Shown piece by piece: positions 45,060-55,000 of a stretch of 64,000 bases of DNA. Below the pieces are notes generated by a model. The model searched no databases and had not been told where the DNA came from. It saw nothing but the letters and a program-made list of their open reading frames with translations. The position numbers and the translations under genes are program-made. Position 1 is the stretch's first letter. Each line of letters opens with the position of its first letter. This DNA comes from Desulfobacteraceae bacterium (lineage in GTDB: Bacteria > Desulfobacterota > Desulfobacteria > Desulfobacterales > Desulfosarcinaceae): NCBI GenBank assembly GCA_013003715.1, contig JABDIN010000108.1, positions 1-64,000 of the forward strand, read 5' to 3'.

Positions 45060-45530
45060 TTAATCATCTGCCGTGCCACCGTCGTCGTCGGCGATTTTTA
45101 TGGATGATTTAAGTGTTTTGATGATTTTTTTCTCCTCAAAATCATCGTCGATCTCCGGTTCCAGCAGCTCATCGACTTCAACGCCATCATCGTCTTCGTT
45201 ATCTTCTTCGACCTCAGGTACGTCAACGATTGTATCCTTTAAAAAAAGTTCTTTGTCATCAAAGTCCAGATCAGCCGACGAATTATCCTTGTCATTGATA
45301 AGCGCGGTGATCGAATCAGCGATTCGGGCGACATATATCCCCGGTGGATACATATTCCGGGTTCTAAGGGTTTGAATCAACACATCACGGCCTTGTGAAA
45401 TTGCCGTTTCGAGGTCTTGGATATTATACGTTTCTTCGCATAAAAGGGACATGATGTCTTTATCGAGTTCGGCGAATTCTTTCAGAACCAGCGTACCATC
45501 TGTTTTAAACATGGAATACTTTTGTTTCAT
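45060..45530 (-). CDS. acidic protein of unknown function
   Basis: 156 residues from an ATG with an AAGGAG site. The first half is globular (MFKTDGTLVLKEFAELDKDI, later RTRNMYPPGIYVARIADSI); the second half is extremely acidic and low-complexity (runs such as EVEEDNEDDDGVEVDELLEP), probably disordered, ending in a short basic patch and another acidic tail. No family recognised. Monocistronic between the hydrogenase and tRNA-Ser genes. Confidence 0.75.
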   Translation of the reverse strand: MKQKYSMFKTDGTLVLKEFAELDKDIMSLLCEETYNIQDLETAISQGRDVLIQTLRTRNMYPPGIYVARIADSITALINDKDNSSADLDFDDKELFLKDTIVDVPEVEEDNEDDDGVEVDELLEPEIDDDFEEKKIIKTLKSSIKIADDDGGTADD

Positions 45531-45622
45531 AGTCTTTCTCCTTAACCTGTCAACCATACAGCTATCTGGGAAAATCACAAATATAAAACCATGTCAATAA
45601 GCATTTGCAGGGGATAAAGATA

Positions 45623-45651
45623 TTGACCCTCCACCCCATAAATGCTAAAGA
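45623..45651 (+). promoter_or_regulatory. sigma-70 promoter of tRNA-Ser (UGA)
   Basis: TTGACC (45623-45628), 17-base spacer, TAAAGA (45646-45651), then 13 bases to the tRNA 5' end. The geometry equals that of the tRNA-Val promoter. Confidence 0.6.
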
Positions 45652-45664
45652 GTTAGCCGCTTAT

Positions 45665-45750
45665 GGAGGGATGGCCGAGTGGTTTAAGGCGGCGGTCTTG
45701 AAAACCGTTGAGCGAAAGCTCCGTGGGTTCGAATCCTACTCCCTCCGCCA
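45665..45750 (+). tRNA. tRNA-Ser (anticodon TGA)
   Basis: 86 bases with a long variable arm, acceptor GGAGGGA/TCCCTCC, anticodon loop CTTGAAA, T loop TTCGAAT, and an encoded GCCA end. Note that a true tRNA-Sec would also have a UGA-reading anticodon (TCA), but here the anticodon is TGA, reading UCN codons. Confidence 0.96.
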
Positions 45751-45854
45751 TATTCATATGACCGATCTAATGGGTTATTCGGGATAGCTGGTTGCGCTTC
45801 TTCCGATTCGGACCAGCCGAGAAATACACTACTGATCACCATTTTACCACACCC

Positions 45855-45947
45855 GGAGAGATGGCCGAGCCGGCTGAAGGCGCTCGCCTGCTAAGCGAGT
45901 GTGGGGGGAAACTTCCACCGTGGGTTCGAATCCCACTCTCTCCGCCA
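45855..45947 (+). tRNA. tRNA-Ser (anticodon GCT)
   Basis: 93 bases, acceptor GGAGAGA/TCTCTCC, anticodon stem CTCGC/GCGAG with loop CTGCTAA, a long variable arm, and an encoded CCA. It lies 104 bp after the first tRNA-Ser, probably in one transcript, and is followed by a strong terminator. Confidence 0.96.
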
Positions 45948-45954
45948 TTTACAC

Positions 45955-45990
45955 AAAACAGCCCGACCGGCGGTGTCGGGCTGTTTTTTT
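45955..45990 (+). terminator. strong terminator of the tRNA-Ser pair
   Basis: AAAACAGCCCGAC and GTCGGGCTGTTTT form a 13-bp stem with a 7-base loop and run into seven Ts. Confidence 0.93.
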
Positions 45991-46122
45991 CCGCCACTCC
46001 GGCATCAGCTCCCCGACCGTGGTCATCTTGACGATGCTTCAGACCACACGACAGCAGGGCGACAGGATCCAAGGAAACCATACACCATCAATGCTCAGCG
46101 GGTTTACGCCATTGAATTACCC

Positions 46123-46151
46123 TTGACAAATCGTCGCATCCCTAATAGTTA
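46123..46151 (+). promoter_or_regulatory. candidate promoter of sat
   Basis: TTGACA (46123-46128), 17-base spacer, TAGTTA (46146-46151). The -10 is poor, but the -35 is perfect and the position, about 85 bp before the start codon, is suitable. Confidence 0.45.
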
Positions 46152-46182
46152 AGTTTCTTTGGACCATCGATAGTGAAGTTAC

Positions 46183-46198
46183 ATCTGTGTATACAGAT
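46183..46198. promoter_or_regulatory. palindrome in the sat leader (operator candidate)
   Basis: ATCTGT-GTAT-ACAGAT: 6-bp perfect arms around a 4-base centre, about 30 bp after the candidate -10. It could be a repressor site or an RNA hairpin in the leader. Confidence 0.35.
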
Positions 46199-46234
46199 AT
46201 CATTAATAATCTTTGTGAAAGGAGAATGGAAAAC

Positions 46235-47509
46235 ATGTCGAACTTAATTCCTCCGCATGGCGGCAAAGGCCTTACCGTTTGCCTGCTCGAAGGCGCCGAA
46301 CTGGAAGCGGAAAAGAAAAAAGCCGAAGGACTGAAGAAGGTTGAAATTTCACCGCTCGTCAAGGGTGACCTGATCATGATCGGTATCGGTGGTTTCAGCC
46401 CCCTGACCGGATTCATGACCAAAGCGGACTGGAAAGGCGTATGCGAAAACTTCCTTACCGCCGATGGCACATTCTGGCCGGTGCCAGTTTGCCTGGATGC
46501 CTCAAAAGAAGAGGCAGCCGACATTAATGAAGGTGATGAGATCGCACTCTACGATCCTGAAGGTGCCGAGATCATGGCCACCATGAAAGTCACCGAAAAA
46601 TTCGAATTGACTGCGGAAGAAAAAAAGTGGGAATGCGAAAAAGTTTATATGGGCGAAGGCACCCCAACCGCTGAAGAGTTCTGGAAAATCGCCAAAGAAG
46701 ACCACCCTGGTGTACAAGTGGTTATGAATCAAAAACCCGTCTCCCTGGCCGGGCCGATAAAGGTGCTGTCCGAAGGTGAATACCCGACCGAATTTGCAGG
46801 CGTATACCATCGTCCGTCTGAATCCCGTAAGATATTCGATGACGCCGGTTGGACGGATGTGGCGGCACTTCAACTCAGAAATCCCATGCACCGTTCCCAT
46901 GAATATCTTTGCAAAATCGCTGTGGAAGTTTGTGACGGCGTTTATATTCACTCACTGGTGGGCAACCTCAAGCCCGGTGATATTCCGGCGGATGTCCGTG
47001 TCAAGTGCATTGACGCTCTGGTAAAAAATTATTTTGTTGAGAAAAACGTGGTACAGGGCGGCTACCCCCTGGATATGCGCTATGCCGGACCGAGGGAAGG
47101 CCTCCTGCATGCTGCATTCCGCCAGAACTACGGTTGTTCCAAAATGATCATCGGCCGTGACCATGCCGGCGTCGGCGATTTCTATGGTATGTTCGAAGCC
47201 CAGACCATCTTCGACAAGATCCCGACCCCCACCGAAGAAGGCAAAGCCCTGAAATGCCAACCGCTGAAGATCGACTGGACCTTCTATTGCTACAAGTGTG
47301 ACGGCATGGCTTCCCTTAGGACATGTCCCCACGCCAAGGAAGACCGCGTACTTCTATCCGGTACCATTCTTCGCAAAATGCTCAGCGAAGGCGGAGACCT
47401 TCCGGATCATTTCGGTCGCGACGAAGTTGTGGCCATTCTGCGCAAATACTACGAGGGACTTACCGATAAAGTGGAGATTAAGACACACAAGGCTGCAATG
47501 GGCGACTAA
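46235..47509 (+). CDS. sat: sulfate adenylyltransferase
   Basis: Activates sulfate with ATP to adenosine 5'-phosphosulfate (APS), the first cytosolic step of sulfate reduction. 424 residues from the ATG 10 bases after AAAGGAG; an ATG nine bases earlier is too close to that site. Catalytic motif [14 protein letters not shown], later [12 protein letters not shown], and the Cys-containing [15 protein letters not shown] typical of dissimilatory Sat. Transcribed toward the qmo genes and ended by a bidirectional terminator. Confidence 0.97.
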   Translation: MSNLIPPHGGKGLTVCLLEGAELEAEKKKAEGLKKVEISPLVKGDLIMIGIGGFSPLTGFMTKADWKGVCENFLTADGTFWPVPVCLDASKEEAADINEGDEIALYDPEGAEIMATMKVTEKFELTAEEKKWECEKVYMGEGTPTAEEFWKIAKEDHPGVQVVMNQKPVSLAGPIKVLSEGEYPTEFAGVYHRPSESRKIFDDAGWTDVAALQLRNPMHRSHEYLCKIAVEVCDGVYIHSLVGNLKPGDIPADVRVKCIDALVKNYFVEKNVVQGGYPLDMRYAGPREGLLHAAFRQNYGCSKMIIGRDHAGVGDFYGMFEAQTIFDKIPTPTEEGKALKCQPLKIDWTFYCYKCDGMASLRTCPHAKEDRVLLSGTILRKMLSEGGDLPDHFGRDEVVAILRKYYEGLTDKVEIKTHKAAMGD

Positions 47510-47544
47510 CCGCAGCGTAGATTTACCAAGCATGGTTGAATATT

Positions 47545-47587
47545 AAAAGGGAGGCGTCATAAAAAACGCCTCCCTTTTATTTTTATC
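47545..47587 (+). terminator. terminator of sat (bidirectional form)
   Basis: AAAAGGGAGGCGT and ACGCCTCCCTTTT form a 13-bp stem, followed by TTTTATTTTT. The complement also has a T-rich exit, so it may act on both strands. Confidence 0.92.
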
Positions 47588-47644
47588 TCCACCGCCTTTT
47601 ATTGACGGAGAATCGACTCGATCCATCCACCGCATCGCTATAAT

Positions 47645-47680
47645 TAAAAAAAGAAGGGGCGACCGAAGCCACCCCTTCTT
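47645..47680 (-). terminator. terminator of the qmo genes
   Basis: Minus strand: AAGAAGGGG...CCCCTTCTT with a TTCG-containing loop, followed by seven Ts. It lies 45 bp after the qmoC stop. Confidence 0.9.
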
Positions 47681-47724
47681 ATAGAAGCTATTGTACGAAT
47701 GCAATCATGTGATGGATGAATTGC

Positions 47725-48879
47725 TCAGTCTTTTTCGATATACTCCTGATAGACCATGGCTGTGGTCCGGTATACGAGGTGCGCGAGCTTTGAATACGGC
47801 GTATACGCAAACAGACTCCATACCGCGATCAGATGAAATGCATAAATGATCGCTGAAATACCGAACAACCCGCCCAGGCGGAACATTTCGGTCAACATGC
47901 CGGTCAGACCGAGCGTCAGAACCAGTCCCAGCAAGGACCAATCCCAATAGCTGGTGACGCTGTCCGAGTTATCCATCCGTTTTTTGACCATCAGGGCACC
48001 GCCAACGATCAAGGCAACACCGGAAACATTGCCCAGCCACTTTACCGGACTCCACTGGCTGTATGGCCCCTCGATATGAAGCACCCATTCCGCGATGAAA
48101 AAACAATTGGTGACGATAAACAGTCCCACAAAACTGAACAATACCATCATGTGAGAAGTCGACCGGTCTTTGTTCTCACCGCACTCATTGAATTTCGCGT
48201 GTTTGATGATGGTGGGAACGGTGCGGATAAGCGACCTCACAAACCCCGCCGGATCGATCGTTTTCTTGTCAGTTTTGCCTGACGCCAGGGCATTTGCATG
48301 AATATCGGCAACAAAATTCTTCAGGCCGAGACCGAAAGAGATGACCGCAAAAGCCAAGGTGGGGATCATGATGATATCCACCAGGTAGTTGTTGATATAA
48401 TCGGACTGCCACAGATGATCGCCGACCGGCGCGAAATTGAGCCAACTGATACTGGGCACAGCCAGATTCAGTATAAATCCCAGAATAAGAAAAATAGCCA
48501 CCGGGATGGCCATCAGGATCGGCAGTTGTTTGGGATCCTGAACCGCCTTGGCCAATGGTTTTATGGCTGCATACTGGGTTACCGCATAGGCCCGTAGTGC
48601 GGCCAGTACATCCCCGGGTTTGGCGCCGCGGGGGCAGAGCGTCGTGCAGTCGCCGCAATTATGGCACAGCCAGATATCGGCGCTGCCGAGTACTTTATCT
48701 TTTAGTCCCCAGGATGTTGCGATCATCTCTTTTCTCGGGAACGGTTTATTATCCGGCGATATAGGACAGGCCACGGAGCAGGTGGCGCATTGGAAACATT
48801 TTTTCAAGTCCTGTCCGCCGAGTTTGGCTAGGTCTTTTATAAAACCCACATCAGGTTCTACAAGATATGATTCCGCCAT
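47725..48879 (-). CDS. qmoC: quinone-interacting membrane-bound oxidoreductase subunit QmoC
   Basis: Membrane subunit that exchanges electrons with menaquinol. 384 residues: two [4Fe-4S] motifs at the N-terminus (CFQCATCSVACP and CHNCGDCTTLCPRG), as in HdrC, then about six spans related to the b-type cytochrome NarI/HdrE with conserved heme-ligand histidines. A GGAGG site precedes the ATG. Last gene of qmoABC, 95 bp after qmoB. Confidence 0.96.
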   Translation of the reverse strand: MAESYLVEPDVGFIKDLAKLGGQDLKKCFQCATCSVACPISPDNKPFPRKEMIATSWGLKDKVLGSADIWLCHNCGDCTTLCPRGAKPGDVLAALRAYAVTQYAAIKPLAKAVQDPKQLPILMAIPVAIFLILGFILNLAVPSISWLNFAPVGDHLWQSDYINNYLVDIIMIPTLAFAVISFGLGLKNFVADIHANALASGKTDKKTIDPAGFVRSLIRTVPTIIKHAKFNECGENKDRSTSHMMVLFSFVGLFIVTNCFFIAEWVLHIEGPYSQWSPVKWLGNVSGVALIVGGALMVKKRMDNSDSVTSYWDWSLLGLVLTLGLTGMLTEMFRLGGLFGISAIIYAFHLIAVWSLFAYTPYSKLAHLVYRTTAMVYQEYIEKD

Positions 48880-48974
48880 GTTAGATCCTCCTCAAAACTT
48901 GGCAATAGTATGGTTTGCCGTTGCAAAATACCCGATTTTTATCATATTATGAGAAAACCGGTCTCCAGCGGCAT

Positions 48975-51311
48975 TTAGAAGCCCTTAAACGGGTTCGGCC
49001 CCATTTCCTCGATGGACGCCACGAATTCGTTAACGATTTGTGGAATCTTATCGTATTCATCGATGGCGATCTGGAATTGGGCGACACGTTCTTCTTCAAG
49101 TGCCAGACTTGCCAGGGCATCACCGATTTTCTTCATCCGGATTTCAGCCAGTTCACTGCCCTTGACAAAATGGCACTGATAGTCATCGCCATGTTTGCAT
49201 CCCAGGAGGAAAACACCGTCCATTCCCTGGGAAAGAGCATCTTTTATCCAGATCACATTGACGGAACCAAGACATCGGACGGGAATAAACCGGACATCCG
49301 CCGAGTAGCTCAATCGATTCAATCCGGCAATGTCCAGGGCCGGATAGGCATCGTTCTCGCAGACCAGCCCCAGGACGCGCATAGGCGGTTCTGCATAGTC
49401 GTCTTCGCTGGGTACGCCGATGGCTTTCACCTGGGAACCGATGCTGTCGATACTATAGTCCGCGAATCCGATGATACGCTCCGGACAGGCGCCCATGCAG
49501 GTACCACATCGCCGGCACCGGGTGGGGTTGGGCTTGGGTGTGCCTTTTTCGTCGTCATCCAGGGCACCGAACGGACACTCCTCCGTACAGCGCTTGCATT
49601 GGGTGCAGCGTTGGAAGAAGAAATCCGGGAAGGTCATGTCGCCGGATCTGGGATGCACCGACACACCGCGATTGACACTCTCCAGGCATTGAATGGCCTT
49701 GAGCGCCGCACCGCTGGCATCTTCGACCGCCTCTTCAACGGTCATGCTGCGGCGGACGGCACCCGCGGCATAAATTCCGGTGCGCTGGGTTTCATAGGGG
49801 AAACAGATAAAGTTTGAATCCACATATCCCTTGAACAGTCCGATATCCCGGAATGCCGGTCCCTGCCGATAGGCCATATTGACCACCGGATTATCCGCAG
49901 TGGCGGGAACCATGCCGGCAGCCAGAACCACCAGGTCCGCTTTGACCTGCAGCTTCTCACCCAACAGGGTATTATTGGCATCGACGATCAACCCATCGCC
50001 ATTCCTGGAAACGCTGATCACATCGCCTTTGGTCAGAAAGATACCGGGATCCTGCTGAATACTTTTATAGAAGTTCTCATTCAACCCGGGCGTCCGCATG
50101 TGCTGATAAAAGACAAATGCCTTTCCGTCTTCGTAATCCTCACGGACATATTTGGCCTGTTTCAGGGAGACCAGGCTGGTGACGGCCCCGGCGAATTCAA
50201 AATCACCGTCTTCGTCGCCCTTACCCGGACTCTGGATGAATACAACTGACTTTGCGGCCTTGCCATCCGAGGGACGCGTGACCTTTCCGTTTTTCGCCAG
50301 GATTTCGAACTCGGCGTTCGTAATCACATCCGGAGATTCACCGTAACTGAGGTGGGCATATTCATCACCTTCTATTTTTGCGGGCCTCCAACCGGCGGCA
50401 AGAATGACGGCGCCATACAATTCACCGTCCGGATCGAGGGTCAGAATATCCTTTTTCCCCTCGTTATACTCCGCATATTTTTCAGCCAGTTTGTCCACAT
50501 CCAGCTCTTTGCCGGTTTCATCCACCTTCATCTCATCGGGCAGCGGAAAGGGAACATCATACTCAAGTTTATCGCCCGGCTGCTTGAAGGTAACGGTAAA
50601 TTCGCCCGGCTGTCCGGCAATTCGAGCGACCTGGGTGCCGGTTTTCACAGTGATATTCGAATCTGCCTGGACGGCGGCGATTTTGGCGCCGACGACCGGT
50701 GAAATCAAATCCTCAAACGGTTCGGCCACGGGCAACTGCTTTCTCCAATTGTTCGCATGCCCTCCAAGGGCCGCTTCCTTTTCGACGATGGTGACCTCAT
50801 AGCCGGTTGCCGAAGCGTCCAAGGCCGCAGACATACCGGTCATACCACCCCCGATGACCAGGATTTTTTTAGAAAAGTTCTCAACCACATACGGTTCCGG
50901 CAGGGTGACCTTTTCCACACGGGCCATGCCCATTTTGATATAGTCTTCCGCCATCAACTGGACACGATCGAAATTATCCTCATCCTCTTTTTCTTCATCG
51001 GTAAGCGCCGGGAACTCGGATCTTTGATGTGACCAGACCACGCCTTCACGCAAATTGACACGCTCAACGATGCAGCCGTCGTATCGAAAGGTGTCGTAAT
51101 TAACACGACGGGAACAGGCGGCGATGACCAGTGTATTGGTACCATCCGCGATGTCCTTTTTAATTACCTCAAGACCTTCCTCACCACAAAACATCTGGTG
51201 TGTTTTACAGGGAAGCCCTTCCTCATCCGGCACATCGCATAAGGCTTTAGTATCCAGCGCATCACCGATGCCACAACCTGTGCAAATATATACACCATAC
51301 TTTTTATCCAT
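48975..51311 (-). CDS. qmoB: QmoB, HdrA-like flavoprotein with MvhD domain
   Basis: 778 residues. N-terminal domain with Cys-rich start (YICTGCGIGDALDT), then an HdrA-type FAD-binding domain (VIGGGMTGMSAALDASATGY), two ferredoxin clusters (RCTQCKRCTEECP and RCRRCGTCMGACP, about 575-625), and a C-terminal MvhD-like [2Fe-2S] domain (VCENDAYPALD, VRCLGSVN, GCKHGDDYQCHF). Passes electrons between QmoC, QmoA and AprBA. An 11-bp gap follows qmoA. Confidence 0.96.
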   Translation of the reverse strand: MDKKYGVYICTGCGIGDALDTKALCDVPDEEGLPCKTHQMFCGEEGLEVIKKDIADGTNTLVIAACSRRVNYDTFRYDGCIVERVNLREGVVWSHQRSEFPALTDEEKEDEDNFDRVQLMAEDYIKMGMARVEKVTLPEPYVVENFSKKILVIGGGMTGMSAALDASATGYEVTIVEKEAALGGHANNWRKQLPVAEPFEDLISPVVGAKIAAVQADSNITVKTGTQVARIAGQPGEFTVTFKQPGDKLEYDVPFPLPDEMKVDETGKELDVDKLAEKYAEYNEGKKDILTLDPDGELYGAVILAAGWRPAKIEGDEYAHLSYGESPDVITNAEFEILAKNGKVTRPSDGKAAKSVVFIQSPGKGDEDGDFEFAGAVTSLVSLKQAKYVREDYEDGKAFVFYQHMRTPGLNENFYKSIQQDPGIFLTKGDVISVSRNGDGLIVDANNTLLGEKLQVKADLVVLAAGMVPATADNPVVNMAYRQGPAFRDIGLFKGYVDSNFICFPYETQRTGIYAAGAVRRSMTVEEAVEDASGAALKAIQCLESVNRGVSVHPRSGDMTFPDFFFQRCTQCKRCTEECPFGALDDDEKGTPKPNPTRCRRCGTCMGACPERIIGFADYSIDSIGSQVKAIGVPSEDDYAEPPMRVLGLVCENDAYPALDIAGLNRLSYSADVRFIPVRCLGSVNVIWIKDALSQGMDGVFLLGCKHGDDYQCHFVKGSELAEIRMKKIGDALASLALEEERVAQFQIAIDEYDKIPQIVNEFVASIEEMGPNPFKGF

Positions 51312-51321
51312 GGATTACCTC

Positions 51322-52599
51322 CTACTTCCTCACCAGTGTTTGAATCGCCTTAAGGGCCATACCGGTTGCATTCTGGTTTGAAGACACGACATCCGCAGGT
51401 TTATTGGCACATCCGGCTGCAAACATGCCACCCGATGTAAAATCATTGATGACAAACCCGTCTTCATTATATTTCAAATCGGCAGGAAGCTTGGCATTGG
51501 CAGCGGTGGGTTGCATGCCTGTGGCAAGGACCACCATGTCCACCGTTTGTTTGATTTTCTCACCTGTGACCGCATTCTCGGCCACAACCGTGACCGTTTT
51601 ATTTACCGGATCTTCACTGACTTCAGCCACTTTACCTTTTACGAAAACCACATTCTCATCCGCTTTGATGGTTTTATAAAACTTCTCATACCGGTCACCC
51701 GGTGACCGGATATCAATATAGAATATGTAGATCCGGGCATCCGGATATTGCGCCCGGATGTACGTGGCCTGCTTTAGAGACGCCATGCAGCAGATATAGG
51801 AACAATACGGCAGATGATTTTCGTCACGGGAACCGGCACATTGCACAAAAGCAATGCTTTCCGGGGCCTTGTCGTCGGAGGGCCGGATGATTTTGCCCGA
51901 AGTCGGTCCATTGGGAGCGGCCAGTCTCTCCATCATCATATTCGTGACTATATTATCGTATTGACCGAATCCAAGGTTTTCGATTTTGGTGGCATCGTAG
52001 GGTTCCCAACCCGTCGCCCATACAATGGCACCAACGGAGAGGTTTATACTCCTGGCCTGCATGGTAAGGTCCACGGCACCATACTGACATGCCTGTTCGG
52101 CTTTTTTGCCATCATCCGTACCAACTATCTGCGGAGAGATAACATAGCGTCCCGGGAAGGCCATTTCAAAAGGCAGAAATGCGCCTTTGGTTTTATCCAT
52201 CCCAAAATTGTATTCGTTCGTGATCTCGGTTTCACATGCTTTTTCACATTCGCCGCAACAAGTGCATTTTTCATTGACATAACGCGGATTCAATTTCAGT
52301 CCCACGTCGTAATTGCCGGGTCCACCAGCGACCTTCTCCACTTCGGCGAGTGTAAAAACTTTAATTCTCGGATTGTCTTTAATTCGCCTGAAATTGATTT
52401 CAAGCCCACAGGTCGGAGGACATAGCTTTGGAAAATACTGATTCAATTGCGCTACTCTTCCGCCCAGGTAAGGATTCTTCTCGACCAGGAAAACCTCATA
52501 GCCCACTTCGGCAGCTTCCAGGGCCGTGGTCAACCCGCTGATGCCGCCGCCGACCACCATAATACTTCCGCTTGTCGGGGCTGTGTTGTCGTTTGTCAT
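51322..52599 (-). CDS. qmoA: QmoA, HdrA-like flavoprotein
   Basis: 425 residues with FAD motif VVGGGISGLTTALEAAEVGY at about 15-35, the HdrA sequence PKLCPPTCGLE, and a [4Fe-4S] motif CTCCGECEKACE. In some relatives the Cys of the first motif is Sec; here it is an ordinary Cys codon. GGAGGG site before the ATG. First of the qmo genes, separated from aprA by a terminator/attenuator and about 340 bp. Confidence 0.96.
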   Translation of the reverse strand: MTNDNTAPTSGSIMVVGGGISGLTTALEAAEVGYEVFLVEKNPYLGGRVAQLNQYFPKLCPPTCGLEINFRRIKDNPRIKVFTLAEVEKVAGGPGNYDVGLKLNPRYVNEKCTCCGECEKACETEITNEYNFGMDKTKGAFLPFEMAFPGRYVISPQIVGTDDGKKAEQACQYGAVDLTMQARSINLSVGAIVWATGWEPYDATKIENLGFGQYDNIVTNMMMERLAAPNGPTSGKIIRPSDDKAPESIAFVQCAGSRDENHLPYCSYICCMASLKQATYIRAQYPDARIYIFYIDIRSPGDRYEKFYKTIKADENVVFVKGKVAEVSEDPVNKTVTVVAENAVTGEKIKQTVDMVVLATGMQPTAANAKLPADLKYNEDGFVINDFTSGGMFAAGCANKPADVVSSNQNATGMALKAIQTLVRK

Positions 52600-52943
52600 G
52601 CTATCCCTCCGTGCATCAAAAAAGTTTTCTAAGGATTTTGATTATTTTTTCCGATAATCGGCATTTTTCGACATTAGGCGATACCCTTCTATTTGAAGCC
52701 TGAAAACGGACCCTGGGGCCGGTCCCATGAACATCCAACATCCATTTTGGGGCTCCAAAAAAAGGACACAATGTAAGATAGTCGATCTATTAGCAAACCT
52801 TGCTTATCATGTCAGGGTACTATAGGATATCGCCTAAAAACAGTCTGCCGGCACATCATCATAGTAACAAAAACCTCCAGGCGTCTTTCGACACCTGGAG
52901 GCATTTTATTTACACGACGACTTCACAGTCAGCCTACCTTCGA
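52600..52943. other. aprA-qmoA intergenic region
   Basis: About 345 bp. It holds the terminator-like hairpin listed at 52868-52902 and otherwise no gene. A separate promoter for qmoABC is expected between the hairpin and qmoA, but no consensus boxes are clear. Confidence 0.5.
52868..52902 (-). terminator. terminator/attenuator after aprA
   Basis: Minus strand: CCTCCAGGTGTC-GAAA-GACGCCTGGAGG with TTTTTGTT after it. A 12-bp stem with one mismatch-like G-T and a stable GAAA tetraloop. It would limit read-through from highly expressed aprBA into qmoABC. Confidence 0.9.
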
Positions 52944-54923
52944 TTAATCCGGGATGATTTTGATGTAATCTTTCTTGAATACATCCCACTCAGCCTTTTC
53001 AGGATCAAACTTGGAATTGACGAAGCAGAACCAGTTCTCGTCATCCTGTCCCGGATAGTCCGCTTGATAATAGAATCCCGGGTAACGGGTTTCCTTACGA
53101 TACTGGATGTGACGCAGATGTGCTTCAACAGTCCAGATACGATGAATGATTTCCCAGGCTCTCATCAGTTCGTGCAGATCACCGGCGGCAATCTTTTCCC
53201 AGTCTTCGCGCATGGTGGCCAGAAGATCCATGACGACCTCGAGGCTCTTGGAGCTTGTCTGGTAAAAGGTGGCGGTTCCGGCACCGTACTCATGAGTGGC
53301 TTTCATGAGACGATACATCATGCCTTCGGGTTTGATGTAGTTGGGGTTGATGTTGATAGCGGTGGTATAATCGCAATTCTCCAGGAAAGTGCGGACCGGT
53401 TTGTAAACCATGTCAACGAGTTCTTCCTTGGATTGTTTCAGGGTCGGGGTAAAGCTTGCATTGTCTGATGCGTAACGAACCATAGACTTGGCAGCCATAC
53501 GTCCTTCGGCATGGGAACCGGAAGAAAACTTATGTCCGGAACCGCCAACGCCGTCTCCGGCGGTGAACAAGCCGTTGACCGTGGTCATACGATTGTAGAT
53601 TTTACCATTATCAGCTTTAATTTTGTAAGCATCCGGTACCCAGTCGAAATCAGGGCCGGAAGTCCACAGACCGCAGCAGCCGGAGTGGGAACCCAGCAGA
53701 TACGGTTCGGTCGGCATAACTTCGGAATTTTTCTTTTCCGGTTCACAATCCTGAGCACACCACAGGTTGGCCTGGCCACAGGTCATGTCGAGGAAGTCTT
53801 CCCATGCTTCGGACTCGAGATGCTTGAGTTCCTTCTTATCCATGGTTTTTCCGAGTTCCGCCAATGCTGTCACGGTATCCATCATGATCGGACCGCGGCC
53901 TTCTTTCATCTCGAACAGCATCAGGTGGTTACGCAGACAGGTCGGTGTAATGGCGGCCGTTCCGTAAGGAGCATATCTTTCCAGCTCTTTTTTGGCGGCT
54001 TCACCGGCTGCGAAATTTTCGCCCAGACCGTTGAGGGTCTTGGCTTTGAAAAGGAGAAACCATGCGCCAACCGGGCCGTATCCGTCTTTAAAACGGGCCG
54101 GGGTGAAACGGTTTTCCATCATGGTCAGTTCTGCACCGACTCGCATGCACATGGTGTAAGTGGAACCGGCATTCCATACCGGATACCATGCACGGCCTTT
54201 ACCTTCACCAACCGAACGGGGCTGATAAATGTTAACTGCGCCGCCGCAGGCAACCATCATGGTTTTGCATTTGATGATATAGACTTTGTTCTCACGTACG
54301 GAAAAGCCCACAGCACCGGCGATGGTATTGGGTTTGTTGGCATCGAGCAACAGCTCAACGATGTAGCAGCGCTCGATGATGTTGTCATCGCCCAAGGCCA
54401 TTTTTGCGGCTTCGGCAACGATCCTCTTGTAAGATTCACCATTGATCATTATCTGCCATTTACCGGTACGAACCGGAGTGGCGCCGCCCTTGAGGGTGCC
54501 CATTTTCTGGCCTTTTTTACCGTCAAGGTTCTTTCCTTCTTCGGTTTTCTTCCATACGGGCAGTCCCCATTCTTCGAACAGATGAACGGAATCGTCCACA
54601 TGGCAACCCAGGTCGAAGATAAGGTCTTCGCGGACCAGACCCATCAGGTCGTTGCGAACCATTCTTACGTAATCGTCCGGGCTGTTTTCGCCAATGTAGG
54701 TATTGATGGCGGACAAGCCCTGTGCAACGGCGCCGGATCTTTCCATGGCAGCCTTGTCGCACAGCAGGACACTCTGACCGTCCTTCAACCATTTTTTTAC
54801 TTCAAATGCAGTACCGCAGGCAGCCATACCACCGCCCACGACGAGAATATCTACTTCACGCTCTTCTACTTCCGGATCCCTAACGGCTTTGAGTTCGCCC
54901 AAAGGTTTATTCGGTAATGCCAT
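52944..54923 (-). CDS. aprA: adenylylsulfate reductase alpha subunit
   Basis: Reduces APS to sulfite and AMP in the cytosol. 659 residues, normal for the family. FAD-binding motif LVVGGGMAACGTAFEVKKW near residue 27; GSHSGCCGLWTSGPDF and GLFTAGDGVGGSGHKFSSGS are conserved AprA segments around the substrate channel. AAGGAGG site before the ATG. It follows aprB by 77 bp. Confidence 0.98.
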   Translation of the reverse strand: MALPNKPLGELKAVRDPEVEEREVDILVVGGGMAACGTAFEVKKWLKDGQSVLLCDKAAMERSGAVAQGLSAINTYIGENSPDDYVRMVRNDLMGLVREDLIFDLGCHVDDSVHLFEEWGLPVWKKTEEGKNLDGKKGQKMGTLKGGATPVRTGKWQIMINGESYKRIVAEAAKMALGDDNIIERCYIVELLLDANKPNTIAGAVGFSVRENKVYIIKCKTMMVACGGAVNIYQPRSVGEGKGRAWYPVWNAGSTYTMCMRVGAELTMMENRFTPARFKDGYGPVGAWFLLFKAKTLNGLGENFAAGEAAKKELERYAPYGTAAITPTCLRNHLMLFEMKEGRGPIMMDTVTALAELGKTMDKKELKHLESEAWEDFLDMTCGQANLWCAQDCEPEKKNSEVMPTEPYLLGSHSGCCGLWTSGPDFDWVPDAYKIKADNGKIYNRMTTVNGLFTAGDGVGGSGHKFSSGSHAEGRMAAKSMVRYASDNASFTPTLKQSKEELVDMVYKPVRTFLENCDYTTAININPNYIKPEGMMYRLMKATHEYGAGTATFYQTSSKSLEVVMDLLATMREDWEKIAAGDLHELMRAWEIIHRIWTVEAHLRHIQYRKETRYPGFYYQADYPGQDDENWFCFVNSKFDPEKAEWDVFKKDYIKIIPD

Positions 54924-55000
54924 ATTATATCCTCCTTAAAATTGATAATACTGAATTTATCGATTTATCAACGTTTCCATGCATTGCGAAATTGAAATGC

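Noticed and set aside
45665-45750. tRNA-Sec for the hydrogenase selenocysteine
   Set aside because: Anticodon is TGA (serine, UCN), not TCA, and the acceptor stem has the usual 7 bp; it is an ordinary tRNA-Ser.
51322-52599. Second selenoprotein in QmoA
   Set aside because: HdrA-type proteins sometimes have Sec in this motif, but here PKLCPPTCG is encoded by Cys codons and the frame has no TGA.
53511-54917. 468-codon open frame on the plus strand
   Set aside because: Antisense to aprA, a well-conserved enzyme.
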